Shown one piece after another: positions 15,001-26,731 of a DNA stretch of 64,000 nt. The notes beneath the pieces are model-generated. The model was given only the letters and a program-made list of their open reading frames with translations. It did no database searches and was not told the DNA's origin. Within the stretch, counting starts at the first letter, position 1. Each line of letters opens with the position of its first letter. The stretch comes from Litomosoides sigmodontis (lineage: Eukaryota; Nematoda; Chromadorea; Rhabditida; Onchocercidae): positions 3,716,001-3,780,000 of the forward strand of contig OY718805.1 in assembly GCA_963070105.1 (NCBI GenBank), given 5' to 3'. Position numbers and translations under genes: made by a program.

Positions 15001-17032
15001 TTGCTCAAGACTTTTCAAGCATTAAAAATTGAATATGTAAGAAGAGATGAAATGAAATTTGAAATTCAAATAAATCACTGTTACGCTATAAATGGCACTA
15101 CTCATTTTCTCGCTTCCTTTCTTGCTTCATTAATTTTAGGTTTGCCACAATTTTAAGTTTACCTTTTTAATTTTAGGTTTGCCACAATTTTAAGTTTACC
15201 TTTTTAATTTTAGGTTTGCCACAATTTTAAGTTTCCCTATTCCACTTATCAATTTCCCTCCTCTCTGTTCAGTTAGATGAATGAGTTAGCAAAATTTTAT
15301 CGAAAATATCATAAGATAGCTTTTTATTCTTTTCAAAAGTTAAAACTGGCACCTCTATTGCTAGTACTTTTAAATTTTTAAAATAAAATTTCAAAATTAG
15401 TATTATTAGACGGTGATCCTTGCCCGTCTTTTCTAAACTGTCGGCATTAGAAGACAAAGAACCATCCTTTTCTCTCGCAATTTTTTCGCTTTGAAATTTG
15501 CATAAAATCATGCAAATTATTTCAACATGTGAATGTATGGTAATTAAATTTTATGTTTAAAGAAAATAAAGGGAGAAAAAAATATGCTAACATCAAAAGC
15601 GGTGAAATCACCACGATTCGTCAAAAGAAGTTCCGAGTTGGAAGCGGACGAAGTGAATTGATTTTTAAAGGAATCAGTTTGTTCTGCGCTATGATTTGAA
15701 TTCTCATTTTCTTTGATTTCATCATTTTCAATCAGTTCATTTTCCTCTTTCATAACTTCAAAGTCTAAAGAAATTACTTTGAGAACTGAAATTGGGCATA
15801 AATGTTAGCGTTCACTAAATTTTCTTCTTCGTTCCTTCAGTGCCTTTCTTATTTAAAATTAACAATAAATTAAAAAAAAATTTTCCATTTCAATTACTTG
15901 CAATTTTTGAAGGTTTTTCATTTGGACGAGGAAAGTATGAGAGATAAACTTGGATAATGCAATCAATGCATACGGGTGATTTGATCGCCATCGTTATCAC
16001 TGAAATGAAATTCATGCTTCGCTGGAGTCGCTTCGAACGTCTTCACGATGGTTGTGTCCGGTCCAAAAAGCGATTGCGCTAGCTCTAGCGCTCGATTAGC
16101 AAGTTTAGTCTGTGATTCGGTCGATGGTGATGATAGTGATAGTGATAGCGATGATAGCGATACGTCCATTATTGCATCCTGAAACGAAAACATTCGTTTT
16201 CGATAAAATAAATTAAAATTTTTGTCATTTTTTTTTTCGTTTTCGAAATTACAACAGATTAAATTACAACAAATTAAATTTAAATATTTACTACTTAAGT
16301 GTACTTTAATTACTCGTATCAGCTTAGCACCTTATTTTGCAAATGATTATCATTGCATTTGAAGATATCTTTATCACTGATAGATTGTTGCATATCATCT
16401 CCCTTTTCCTTACTGATAATGCCTGTTAATGATTCGTTCACATCCAATACCGTAGTTCCATTACCATCTAGCAATAAATCATTTCTCACACATCCAGCAC
16501 TACCTGACAGTGTGAAGCTGTAATCTTTTTGATCCGCCGCTAACGAAGATGATTTATTATCAATCTGCAAGGTGCATTAATTATTTAATCTAAAGTAGTG
16601 CTAATTTAACTTTTATACGATATAAAATGTCGTTTTGTATCTTTTTTTTTCTTTTGAAAAACAAAGCTAACAGTCAAAAGTTTTTCCAAATTGTACGATT
16701 ATTTTGAAATGTATGTATTTTAATTTTAACACTTTTATTATACTGTGATAAAATGCCTGAACGTTTACTTCACTTGCTAATGCTGGATTAGTGATCCAGA
16801 AGCAGTGATCTGTGATCATCTGACCGCAACATTGTGCAGGCAAACACTTTTGTGTTGATACTGCTTGTTCGGACGTCTGGGTAATTTCATTTTCCCTTAT
16901 ACTTGAAAATTCAAAAATTTTTATTTATCGATATGAAGAAGAAAAAATATCAAAAGATAAATTTATTTCAAATAAATAATTGGAAAATTAAATCGTTTAT
17001 CACCCGTTGCATTTCGAATTGACCGCTTCCAT
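12058..17032 (-). CDS. CPEB-family cytoplasmic polyadenylation element-binding protein (CPEB2-4-like)
   Basis: Fifteen exons in one continuous frame (663 aa): 17032-17004, 16901-16769, 16564-16331, 16178-15974, 15764-15592, 14967-14844, 14502-14306, 14018-13921, 13750-13650, 13542-13453, 13238-13120, 13005-12891, 12789-12703, 12529-12435, 12249-12058. The first 400 residues are low-complexity, rich in Ser, Asn and acidic residues. RRM1 (about 416-505) has RKVFVGGLP and GYVFLIF; RRM2 (about 525-600) has RAVFVGGVPRPIKA and GAGRIAF. The last 60 residues form the ZZ-type zinc-binding domain with LDDQPCDECGGERCG, PFFCPQLSCLQYYC and HKPLVKEA. The DDQxCDEC form matches CPEB2-4/Orb2 rather than CPEB1. 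CPEBs bind U-rich 3' UTR elements and control poly(A) length and translation, in worms mainly in the germ line. Which C. elegans paralogue (cpb-1, cpb-2, cpb-3, fog-1) is orthologous is not decided. The start is the only ATG in the first exon. Confidence 0.93.
12262..12424. repeat. Direct repeat in the last CPEB intron
   Basis: A block of about 42 bases beginning ATTCACTTTC and containing TTCTCTCTAATTTTA occurs twice, near 12262-12304 and 12382-12423, within the intron between the last two CPEB exons. Probably a local duplication. Confidence 0.6.
15131..15236. repeat. 37-bp tandem repeat, about 2.9 copies
   Basis: Units beginning TAATTTTAGGTTTGCCACAA start at 15131, 15168 and 15205 and are identical until the third copy ends in CCC. 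They lie in a CPEB intron. Each unit carries AATTTTAG, which resembles a splice acceptor only on the plus strand, opposite to the gene. Confidence 0.95.
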
Positions 17033-17486
17033 TGATGTGAAATGTTAAGAAATGCTAAGTTCGACGATTTTTTCGTTTATTTACAATAAAAAATTTATCT
17101 ATTTTATATGCAAATTTGTAGAATTAAAAAAGCAAAATTTGCGACTTACAGCTAAATCGTTTTCTTTTTCGCTTACTTTCCCAATTTCTTCGCATCTGTT
17201 GCCTTCTTTTATTTACAGTTTTTACAACTTTTCCTTTTATTTGAAATTTTGAAAAGCCATTACAAATGTTTATAGGAATTCATGTGGCATTTATCGTCGG
17301 AAAAGTTGAAAGTAAGAAGAATTTCACAGTTATTTGCATGCTTATTAAAGATAAATTAATACACAAAGGATATCTTACAGATGCAACGGTCTTTCAAGTC
17401 ACGAAGTCCCAATAACTTTTTTAAAAGCTATCAGACACACTCACTGATCACAGGTCAAGCAAAATGTGGAAGAGAGAATGTTGCTA

Positions 17487-17552
17487 GAGCTTTCAAAATT
17501 AACTTAAAAATTAATTTTGAAAGCTCCTCCTGCGAGGAGCTTTCAAAATTAA
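17487..17552. repeat. Triple GAGCTTTCAAAATTAA element forming competing hairpins
   Basis: The 16-mer GAGCTTTCAAAATTAA occurs at 17487-17502 and 17537-17552, with its reverse complement between them at 17511-17526. Arms 17511-17529 and 17534-17552 form a perfect 19-bp stem with a CTGC loop. The middle arm can instead pair with the first copy (16 bp, eight-base loop). It lies between the CPEB start and the 3' end of the secreted-protein gene; no gene covers it. Confidence 0.9.
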
Positions 17553-17743
17553 TGCTTTTTTTCCCACATCTTTTCTCCCAATATCAGAAGGCTTTTCTTG
17601 TTATGATAAGTTTGGCATTCAGCGTGAGATCGTTTATTTGCTTAGAATTTCATTACATTAGTTGGAGATTATGCAAATATGTTAGTGGTAAAAGTTTCCT
17701 CTGAAACTACGATTTCTCATCGAGAAATTCCATCCCTAAACAT

Positions 17744-20124
17744 TTATATCAATCTCTCGAAGAAGTCCCGAGATTTCGCACTAAGCGGTGAATCTCGTTG
17801 TAGCAAACGCCAGTTCGCTGGACGATACTGCAGTGGATTGATCGGTTTGTAAACGGTCGTTGATGCGTCTTCAGTTGCCACTCCGCCAGACTGGTCATTT
17901 CCACTACTCATTGCTGCTTGTCTGAATCAGAAATGAGAATTCAAAATTTAGGAAATGCTAACAGAGACTTCATCTGCAATATTTTCATCAAATTTTCAAA
18001 AATGCCAATTGATTTTGATTTTCCACCAATCACAAATTCATTTTCAATAAGGAAAAAATTTAAGGACGAAAAGCTCTTTCTATATTCGCTTGAGAAATGT
18101 TTCAAACAATCATTATGGTCACTTATCATTGAATAACATTTTCATCCTAGCAAATTACACTCAAAGCAATGAGCTCACTTTATGTACAAGTTTAATAGTT
18201 GAATTTAGGATTAAGTTTGAGAAAGGAGAGGATTTGGATGTAAGAATGAACAATTCCACATGAAGAGCTCATATGAGAAGAAAATTTGAAGGCTTCACCT
18301 AGCCTGATGATACTGATGATGTCTTCCAGAGGCAGGTAACTTGTGATTGATGCTGAAATTCGTCTGCATTGATTGTGGTCAAGAAGAAGCAAACCGTGCT
18401 ACATGCTAGAGAGCAAGCTAGATGAAAGTTAAAAGCCTGACATCTCTTCCTCAACATAACAGCTTTTCGAAAATAATTAAAATAACAGTCATTCAATGGT
18501 CAGTGGGAGCACTCTTCACAGCTATGCAACATCTGATCCGTAACGATCCATTACTATCGTAATGCTCCACCACTCTGTTGTTTCTTCCCGGAATACTTCC
18601 ACAAACATCTCTCATCCTAAGAAGTGACAGAATTAGAGTAGCAACTATAAGAAACAGTAAGCGTACTGTTGCATGGTGCCTATTTGAGGTGTTACTGTCG
18701 TCGACTGCCACGAAATGTCATCGATCACTTTCGGACATATCGCCCTGTAAACCCAAATTCGCACACCACCCCTGAAAATTCCCCAAATTTCATTTGTAAC
18801 TGAAAAAATTCAGGTATTTGTGGTTGGCAAAGTTGTAGGAATCGAATTTTATGATTCATACTGCTCTGTGCGAACATTCCAAATGAAGTCGAATTCGGGT
18901 CCCTCATTACTGTGAAGATCCTTTTGATCCACCGCACCACCAGTGTAGTACGATCCGAGTGATACCAAATCTGTACCAATGTATATCTTACGCGGTACCG
19001 TAATCGTACAACAACGTTGGAGAATGCTAAATTAAAAATTTTGTAAATATAAAACAAAATAAGAGAAACCAGCAAGTAATCATTATCGTTTCTGGTTTAA
19101 TGCTTAAGAGTTAATTCCTTTTAGTAAAATTTCACACTCACTAAGAATTACATTGTCCTACTTCATACATCCATTATTGGAATATTAATGGATTGAAATT
19201 TCACTTCACTTCAACTATGTAATATTCACCTCTGTCCATTGGAAGCCCATTTCATGCCGGAGAATGTGTCAGTTTCAGTTCTGCAACTTGCCTGATTATC
19301 ATTGCAATGAATACCGGATGTACCGCACGGTAGTTTGTTGCACTCTGCTTCAATAGCACCGTCGTCATAAACTGTCAACTTCGTCACCACCTTTAATGAG
19401 CAACGTCAAACACGGTTTGCATGAAAGAACCGCCTGATTAGTGAAGCACTAGGAATGATAGCGTACGATAAAAGTTAAGCAATTTGCAAAATTAGTTCAG
19501 TTCACCAAACACTATCACTGATCACACTCCCTTTGATTACCTTTTCATAGTTTCGCACTTTAAAGATGCAATTAAGCAACGTTGAAATAAGCGTAAAGAT
19601 TAAAAAAAAAAAAACATTTCTTTTTTTTTTGTTAAAGAAAGCAACCGTAAGAGAAGATAAGGACAAAGTGAAATCTCTTCAATTTCAAACAGTTTATACT
19701 AACAAATGGGATAATGGAAAAATTCTGGCTAAGCCTCACTTTTTCTCTCAGTAATTAACAAATTATCCCTCTCATACTTTGATTCTTTATTTTATGTCAC
19801 GTTATCACTGTATGTATGAATATCATTATGTCTTTTAACTGCCTTAATTAGATGCTCTATTATCTATTAATTGCATATTAAAATTAAATTTTTATAAAAT
19901 GTGATAATTTAGCATTAAAATTAGATTTTCATAAAATATGATGATTTAGCTTAAAAATTAAATTTCCCTGAAGTATGATACAATGATACCTGATTGGGTA
20001 GACATTTGGTACCCAAAGTTGGTTGAAATTGACCATTGCTATTAGCTTCATGAGCAAGCGCTAATGAGAGTAGTAGTAGTAGCAGTGGATAAGAGAGATG
20101 AAATTGATCAGTGGAGAGCAGCAT
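17744..20124 (-). CDS. Secreted cysteine-rich protein, family uncertain
   Basis: Exons 20124-19990, 19390-19230, 19026-18862 and 18771-18667 join in phase, then a fifth begins at 18616. The start encodes a signal peptide (MLLSTDQFHLSYPLLLLLLS then LALAHEANS). The mature part has TKCLPNQ, then CNKLPCG, CNDNQASCRTETDTFSG, MKWASNGQSILQRCC, IYIGTDLVSLGSYYTGG, FDFIWNVRTEQGGVRIWVYR and a later RIRCCIAV. The end of exon 5 is unclear. Two later exons, 18352-18299 and 17921-17744, fit each other in phase and end in ANWRLLQRDSPLSAKSRDFF and a stop, but the link from exon 5 needs a weak donor or a shifted acceptor (17916). The W...LQ.RCC and IY.GTD patterns faintly recall nematode hedgehog-related secreted domains, but I cannot place the family, and no autoprocessing Hog domain is visible. 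An in-frame upstream ATG at 20175 would bury the signal peptide, so 20124 is preferred. Confidence 0.6.
19878..19980. repeat. Imperfect 37-bp tandem repeat, about 2.7 copies
   Basis: Units starting near 19878, 19914 and 19951 share TTAAAATTA...ATAAAAT.TGAT.ATTTAGC with scattered changes. The array lies in the first intron of the secreted-protein gene, just inside the donor. Confidence 0.75.
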
Positions 20125-22363
20125 TTCTGGATGACTGGATGACGGTTTGCTCGAGAGAGAGAGAGAGAGGGACAATTGCCAAAAAGTGATCGTAGTAATT
20201 TGGTAATGTTTTGAGGGGCTGAAAATATGAAGAAATAATATGGGAGGAATGAACGAGGTGGGTAGGTAATAAACAGTTCAGTCACCCTGTGACCTAAATG
20301 TATCGTTTCTACCAATGCTGGTACTAAAATATCATATCTATCAGGAAATAAGGAAGTGATCTCTTCGCCAATTTACATCATTTCAATCATCTAAAACTTT
20401 CTTATCACACACAACAAAACATACCTCTCTCTCTCTCTCTCCCTCTCTCTCTATCCCTCTGTCCCTTTCTGTACATGAGAGAAAGTTGTCATTATCCTTT
20501 TTGTTGTGAGAATAATCAATTGAGAGATTATGGTTTCGTTTTTTTTTTTTCTTTTTGTTCTGCAAAATGTTCAAAGAAAATTTATTACGGCGGATGTTTA
20601 TCCATTTCAATATCTTTTAAATTTTAAACTGTCAAAAAATCAACCTTTTTATTTTTTTACTGCAATTTTTTACTTCCAAAAACCAACTAAATGTGTGCAA
20701 TATGCTTGGAAGGATGCTCAAATAGGAACTTGAAAACTTTAGAAAAGAAATAGAAAGACAGCTTTTTTTTGGATCTTTTCAAATTGCTCTCTCTTATATG
20801 CACTTTTTTTTCTCTTGCAATTTGAAGAGGAAAATTTAAACAAAAAGGGAAAAAAATGAAAATGTTACATACAAATTTTTTTTATTGCTTGAAAGCTTAA
20901 TCATTTCACTGTGTTCTAAAAAAAGAGTTACACAAAATAAAATGAATGAAACAAGGTGATGTATAAATTGTGGAAAATCAAAACGTCTCCACCATGCAAA
21001 ATTTAAGCTTCATCACTTTTAGTCTCTGTACCTTTCTTATGATTTTTATTTTCAATTAATTAATATATAACAGTTGAGCTAAATTAAGTTACTAAATGCT
21101 ATCCAAATTTCACGTTTTCGTGCCTAATTTAAATTTGATAAAATAAAGTTAGGGTAGTAGAGCTGTGTGTAAAACATCACCTTTAGAAGAATTCATAGAA
21201 GTGTTATCGTAACAAAAATTAAAGGTGACATTTGATTGTTGTGACCTTTTGACAGTTCACTAAACCTCTGCGACATAACTCATCACTCAGTCGCTCCTCG
21301 ACGAAACAAACACATTTGTTCTAATTGCATCGAATTTTCAATAAACTTTAAAATTTTTAAATTTAAAAAAGTTTTTCATACATTCAGCAAGTCAGATTAA
21401 CTCAAAATCAAATTTCGTAATTCAAAGTTAACAGCTAAACAATAATTGCTTACACATACAATTCAAGCGAACACTCTCCAATATGAAACTAAAGACGAAA
21501 ATGCTGAATTAGTTAGTATCGGTAATTTAGAACTGTGAAATTTCTTTACCATCTCATAAAACTTCTAAAGGCAATGAAATTAATCTTATAATTTTGCAAT
21601 TAACTTTTGTCAAACAATTATCACAACCAATAATAGCAATAGTTTATGAGTGATGATTGTTTTTTTTTCTTTAAATTTAACTAGGTCGGGTCATCTGCAG
21701 CAAAATAAAATATCATCTGTCCTTGTGTGATGATCCATTCCTCGCAAAACCATTCCATGCAAATAGTTTCACATGGCAAAAAATTTCTTTTTTCATGAAA
21801 TATTTTCAATTTTTGAATTCTTTTGTTCATATAAGAAATGATTAAGAAAATGTAGACATTTTCCGCGTTGCTGTAGAAGAATAATGTATTTTGTGAGCAA
21901 TACGAAGTAGGTAAAAATTAGCAAAAATTTCACAAATTTCATTTCAGTATAGAAGTTTAATTCTATAGCACAGATAATGTGAATTGACCATTTATTTATA
22001 TTATTTTAGGAATAACTAGTTATCGGAAGTAATTTTTATTCCTTTTCAATTTGATTACATTTGATTCTATTCAAATTAGAATTAAAATAATATTACAGTA
22101 ATAATTCACGCTGTGTTTTTAATGTGACAAATGCTTGTTTTTTTTTCATTTTTTAATTGTATCATTGACCTATTTTTCTCAGTCTTTCGAAGGCTTGCAA
22201 AACTCATAGCGAGAAAAAAGGTCAGACTGTCATTTGCAATCGTTCAATCTTTGTAGTATCATTTCTAGGCCATTCATTTCTAACAGTTAGCATTAATTTC
22301 CTTTACTGAAATCATTTTGACATTTCTAGTCCATCTGTGCCACTTTTACTGCTTGAATTAAAC
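20125..22363. other. Intergenic region without a recognised gene
   Basis: About 2.2 kb between divergent genes, so it should hold two promoters. It contains a (GA)n run at 20153-20169 that would be 5' leader of the secreted-protein gene, a (CT)n-rich run at 20426-20460 and several poly-A/T runs. No credible exon seen. Confidence 0.5.
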
Positions 22364-22696
22364 ATGTCAATAAATGAGAGAAAAAAAAACGGTGAAACAG
22401 GCATAATTAATCATTTAGAGAATTGGCAGAAAGAACTAGAGGGTGGAATATTCCTGGAATAGCATCAGGAGAGAATGAAATTACTGAAAATAGCACTAAC
22501 TGCTGTATTTGTGCAAATTATTGAAAGCAATGTTAGTCGATGAATTCATTGTTTTAATTTAAATTACCTTTAAATTTAACAGTAATATTATTGCTGCTTA
22601 AAGAGATATCTAATAGTTGGATAAAAAGTAACTAAGCATTTGCGTGCATTTATTTCTTTTCACTTTTATTTTTTTTTTTTACAGACGCAAAAAGAG

Positions 22697-25325
22697 ATGG
22701 TCGAAAGCGTAATGCGCAAAAATCACGCACCATTGGAGGACGACTGTGAAGAAATGGTGGACCTGAATGATTCAGGTTTTGCATGTATCATTTTCATTAC
22801 TGATCTGATCTAAAGTGAATAATTAACGTCGAAGCATAAATCATGCATTGAAATTTTAATGTTTTTTAAAAGTTAACTTCAACTTTTCCGGATTTAATTT
22901 TAAAAAATGAACCATTTTAAAGAGAAAAAGTTTCTCCATCCTTTTCTTTCCCCCTCTCCCTCTCTCACTCTCTCTGTTCATTAATGATATTGGAAATTTC
23001 ACACGGATACCACTTAATGGTTTCTGGAAATACCATAAGCATTTCCAATGTTGCGAACAGAAGCAGAATTATTAGCATCGCAAGGTGGCACCCATTCACT
23101 TCAATACAAATGCACAGTATCCTACAAAGGAAAAAAGTAATGCAAACCGAAAAGGCAAATCCGGAAGAAAACTAAAGGCATAAAAGTGTGCCTAAATTTT
23201 TCGAAGTTATTTCAAAATCAAAGTGGGATTACTTGGAAAATTTAGCATCAGCAACAGTACCAGTAATTTCAGAATCCTTTGCGCCGTCCTCTTCACCCGC
23301 ATCGTCAGGAACTGAAGAGGGCAGCAATTCAGAAGGCACTTCTACTACATCCAATGCATTTCGGACCGAAAACGACGCGATCGATGATTCATCCAGTCCA
23401 GAAAGCCCTGAAAGTTCAGAATTACAATTGTTGATGAGTGAAAACGATGGAAGAAATTTATCGATTATCGATTCGGTATATCTCAATGAGATCATCTCAC
23501 CGTTGTTCCTCGATCGATAAACCATTATTAATTTGAAAAAATTCCGAAAAGATTTTCAATTAAAAATTTTACTGTGCAATTTGTGAAAGCAAAAAAAAAG
23601 AGGAGCAAATGATATTCTAAAAAATTATGTACAACAAATTTCAAGTTTGCAATAACTGAAAAACGTAAGTGAAACTTTGTATGTTTCGACGATAGAAAAT
23701 GCTTTTCAGGAAGAAGGCGTTGCACTTTGTCAAAAAGCACTTACCTGCGAGGAAAAGGCAAAATGGCGTGAACTGACGTGTCAACGTCAACGTGCATATC
23801 CAAACTTGATTCTCGGTTCATTTCACTTTCACACATCAATAACTTAGTGATACTAAAAATTCAACAACAAATTTACTTGCTGACTTAATCAAAGATTTCG
23901 CAATTTAATTTAACTTATAACTAAGCAATAGCATCAATCGAAGCTGATTAGCTGACCAAATGAAGTAGCTAAATTAAACTTCAAGGTGTGAGCCGAGTCT
24001 CAAGATTTCCGTTACAGTATTGTACCTGTAATGTTGCAGAGCCTAAAACAAAGCTAGCCGATATAACCGTTCAAGCTGAAATTATTGCTAATTCCGGAGT
24101 TGCTAGTACAATGGAGTCGGTGACGAAAGCATGTATGAAGCCAATTACAAGCAATGTTTTACTGCAGGTAGCAAAACTGCATAAAAGTTTACAAATTTTT
24201 GTTAGCTAAAGTCCTATGGAAATTCAATTTGTTGCAGCTCTCCAAACTTCTACGTAAAATGGAATTGAGCCGTAAATTGTGCATGCTCCACGCTGTCACC
24301 AATCAGAATTTGCTTCCAATTCGCCAAGTGAAATTTCAACTTTTAAATGAGAATAAACTGATAACTTGAGTGAAGATAATCCGGAGTAGTAACTCTTCAA
24401 AAGTGCAAAATTTCACTAGCTAATTAATTAATTAAGATAATGCTAATGAGTGGAAAAATGCTCTGTCAAACATGCTTTTTAATTTTTCATTTAATAGATG
24501 ACAAAAGAATAGGAGAAGTGAATGGAGTGAAGAGAGCAAAAATTATTTTGATAAAAGATTTACTTATTTATCATACTTTACTATCAATAATTTGTTCAGT
24601 CAAATACAAGATGATGAGGATTACGGTATCGCTTGAAGCTTGCCATTTCAGAAAACGATCTGCGAGAAAGTGGTAATGAATTACGTGAGCAACGAGAGGA
24701 AAGATGTTGACGTAGAGAAATTTAATAACTTAGAAACACGACAAAATGCTTTGGACTATTGCGCGGCTGTAGTAGCTCCAATGAAAAAGCAATGTGCAAT
24801 GTTACGTCAATGTTGTCCAAATTATCTCAGGTAGGTGACGTAAGACAGGAACGTAAGATAGAACGAATAAAGTAATGAATGAATTAAGGTAGTAGTAGTA
24901 GTACAATTGCCGTTGAAGAAAACATCTTATAAGTAAAGTAATATTTTTTTAGTCAAACAAATTATGTATGATTTGGATTGAAAAAATTCCCTGTCATAAG
25001 ACATTCTCTGCCAATATCAATAAATCATCCGTAAAAATACTTTTAATTATAACTTTTGAAATTTCTATATATTAGAAGGTCTATGCGTCTAATACAATCA
25101 AAAATTTGCTTCTAAGACCGAGAAAAAAAATGTGAAATTTAAATTCAATATAAATTCTGCTTTTTTTCTCTTTGTTTCAGATGCACAGAATTGATAAAAC
25201 AAACAAGTACATCGAGGAAATATGCGGAAAAATTGAAACACATCAAAGAAATACAGATTAATTGTGAAAAAAAAATTGTGGCAACGCTGCAATCACTTCA
25301 TTCTGTCCTCACACCTCTTACCTGA
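22697..25325 (+). CDS. Unrecognised gene, about 331 aa
   Basis: Seven exons fit one frame: 22697-22775, 23207-23475, 23710-23815, 24040-24167, 24238-24327, 24652-24830, 25181-25325, ending in TGA. The N-terminal third is acidic and Ser/Glu-rich (SSPESPESSELQLL). The remainder is helical-looking, with many cysteines and lysines: EEGVALCQKALTCEEKAKWR, LRKMELSRKLCMLH, CAAVVAPMKKQC, LKHIKEIQINCEKKIVATLQ. It has no signal peptide or membrane segment, so it is probably intracellular, and I recognise no family. The first exon follows a strong T11-ACAG acceptor at 22684 that may be a spliced-leader site. An alternative first exon (ATG at 22364, donor after G at about 22456) would join the second exon in phase. 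The acceptor at 23206 (TTTTTCGAAG) is atypical, so this junction is the least sure. Confidence 0.55.
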
Positions 25326-26731
25326 ATGATAAAGAAGCATAGCATCGGTAATTTGATAAGCAAATGATAATGTCTGTGAGAAATGATGAAATCAGTTGAT
25401 GAGGTAATTAGAAGAGAGAAATTTATGATAAGAGTTGATCGAATTAAAAGGAATAAATTGAAATTATCGTGATCGACGAGTGTTGGAAGTACTATTACAA
25501 ATTATTACACTTAATTCATGCAATTGGAACTGAACGAATTGGATGGAAATTGTTATGCGCAAGCGTTTGCAAGTGAAAAGTTTGCGCCAAATCTTAGAAA
25601 GTGTAAGAGGAAATGATTGAAAAGTTTGCGCCAAATCTTAGAAAGTGTAAGAGGAAATGATACAAATAGGATATTGATATGTGAAATTTATTTTTCTTCA
25701 TCAAAATTCATTTCAAACAAACATTCGACTTGCAGTAGCAAAATTTTTTGCTCTCAATTTGACAAATTTCACTCTTTGCATGCATATAAAACTTTTGCAT
25801 GCATAATATTGTCCTTAGCTGTGAGTAAAAGTTTGACTCAAATGAGAGAAATTGAAGAGAAAGAAGAAAAAACTCCTTGAAGTGATCTTTGATGAGTAGA
25901 AAGTGATAAAAATTACGCTCTCAATCAAGAGGAGGATTTACCAAGAGATTGAGGAGCATAAAGATCGGATAAATTTCGAGTTGAAATTGCTTACATCAAA
26001 ACATTCAACAACACTTAAATTCTTTATGAAATCCATTCAATTTTTCTACTACCAATTTAAATTTTCTCATCAAAATTTTTCTCTCAATCGGTGTAAATCA
26101 ATCTGTGCAAATTGTTTACGCTTCCCAAAGTACTTCCAACTATCACAATTGATGATCTTGACAATTTTTCATTTTAATCTCATTTCGGCAAAATCTCATT
26201 TTAGGAAAAGTTTTACATGAGTTAAGAGAGCAGAGAGCATTCATCCACTGCTTTCAGTTTGCATAGTGCAGTTTGCTCAGAATTTCAAGGAACGTTTTTA
26301 ATAGCATTAAAAATGTATTACAAGTGTATTACGATGTATTACGATCACGTATATAAGTAATGAGTAACAGATTCAGGAATAAATAAGTAAATAAACTATA
26401 CGTAATATTCTAGCACACACGTAATACCCTGAATTAAGCTGTTTGTTTCACTTCACTTCCTTCGCTAGACACTTTTCAAATGCATTTCAGAATTAATAGA
26501 AGCAAAAGTACTTGTGAGGAATTTAGAGGTAACAAATCAATGCATACTTAATTTAGATAAACTTTTATAGCAGTACAGTTAGATATCCGTTTCAAAAATT
26601 TATTCCAACCCAGAATCCAGAATCCGACCATTGTCCATCTAATTTGCATGTAAGAAATACGGTGTAAATGACATTTGATATTTTGTCCTTTAATTTCCAT
26701 AGCCACTGAAAAGCTTACCGTCGTAAAAGTT
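25326..26731. other. Convergent 3' flank, no gene seen
   Basis: Spacer between the 3' ends of the unrecognised plus-strand gene and the MLT-10-like gene. It contains the 44-bp tandem duplication and AT-rich sequence. Open frames at 25617-25880 and 25903-26220 have no splice or family support. Confidence 0.5.
25575..25661. repeat. 44-bp tandem duplication
   Basis: The block beginning GAAAAGTTTGCGCCAAATCT and ending in GGAAATGATT occurs at 25575-25618 and again at 25619-25661 with no mismatch over 43 bases. It lies 250 bases past the stop of the unrecognised plus-strand gene. Confidence 0.97.

Noticed and set aside
15131..15236. CRISPR-like spaced repeats
   Set aside because: The 37-bp units are directly adjacent without spacers and sit in an intron.
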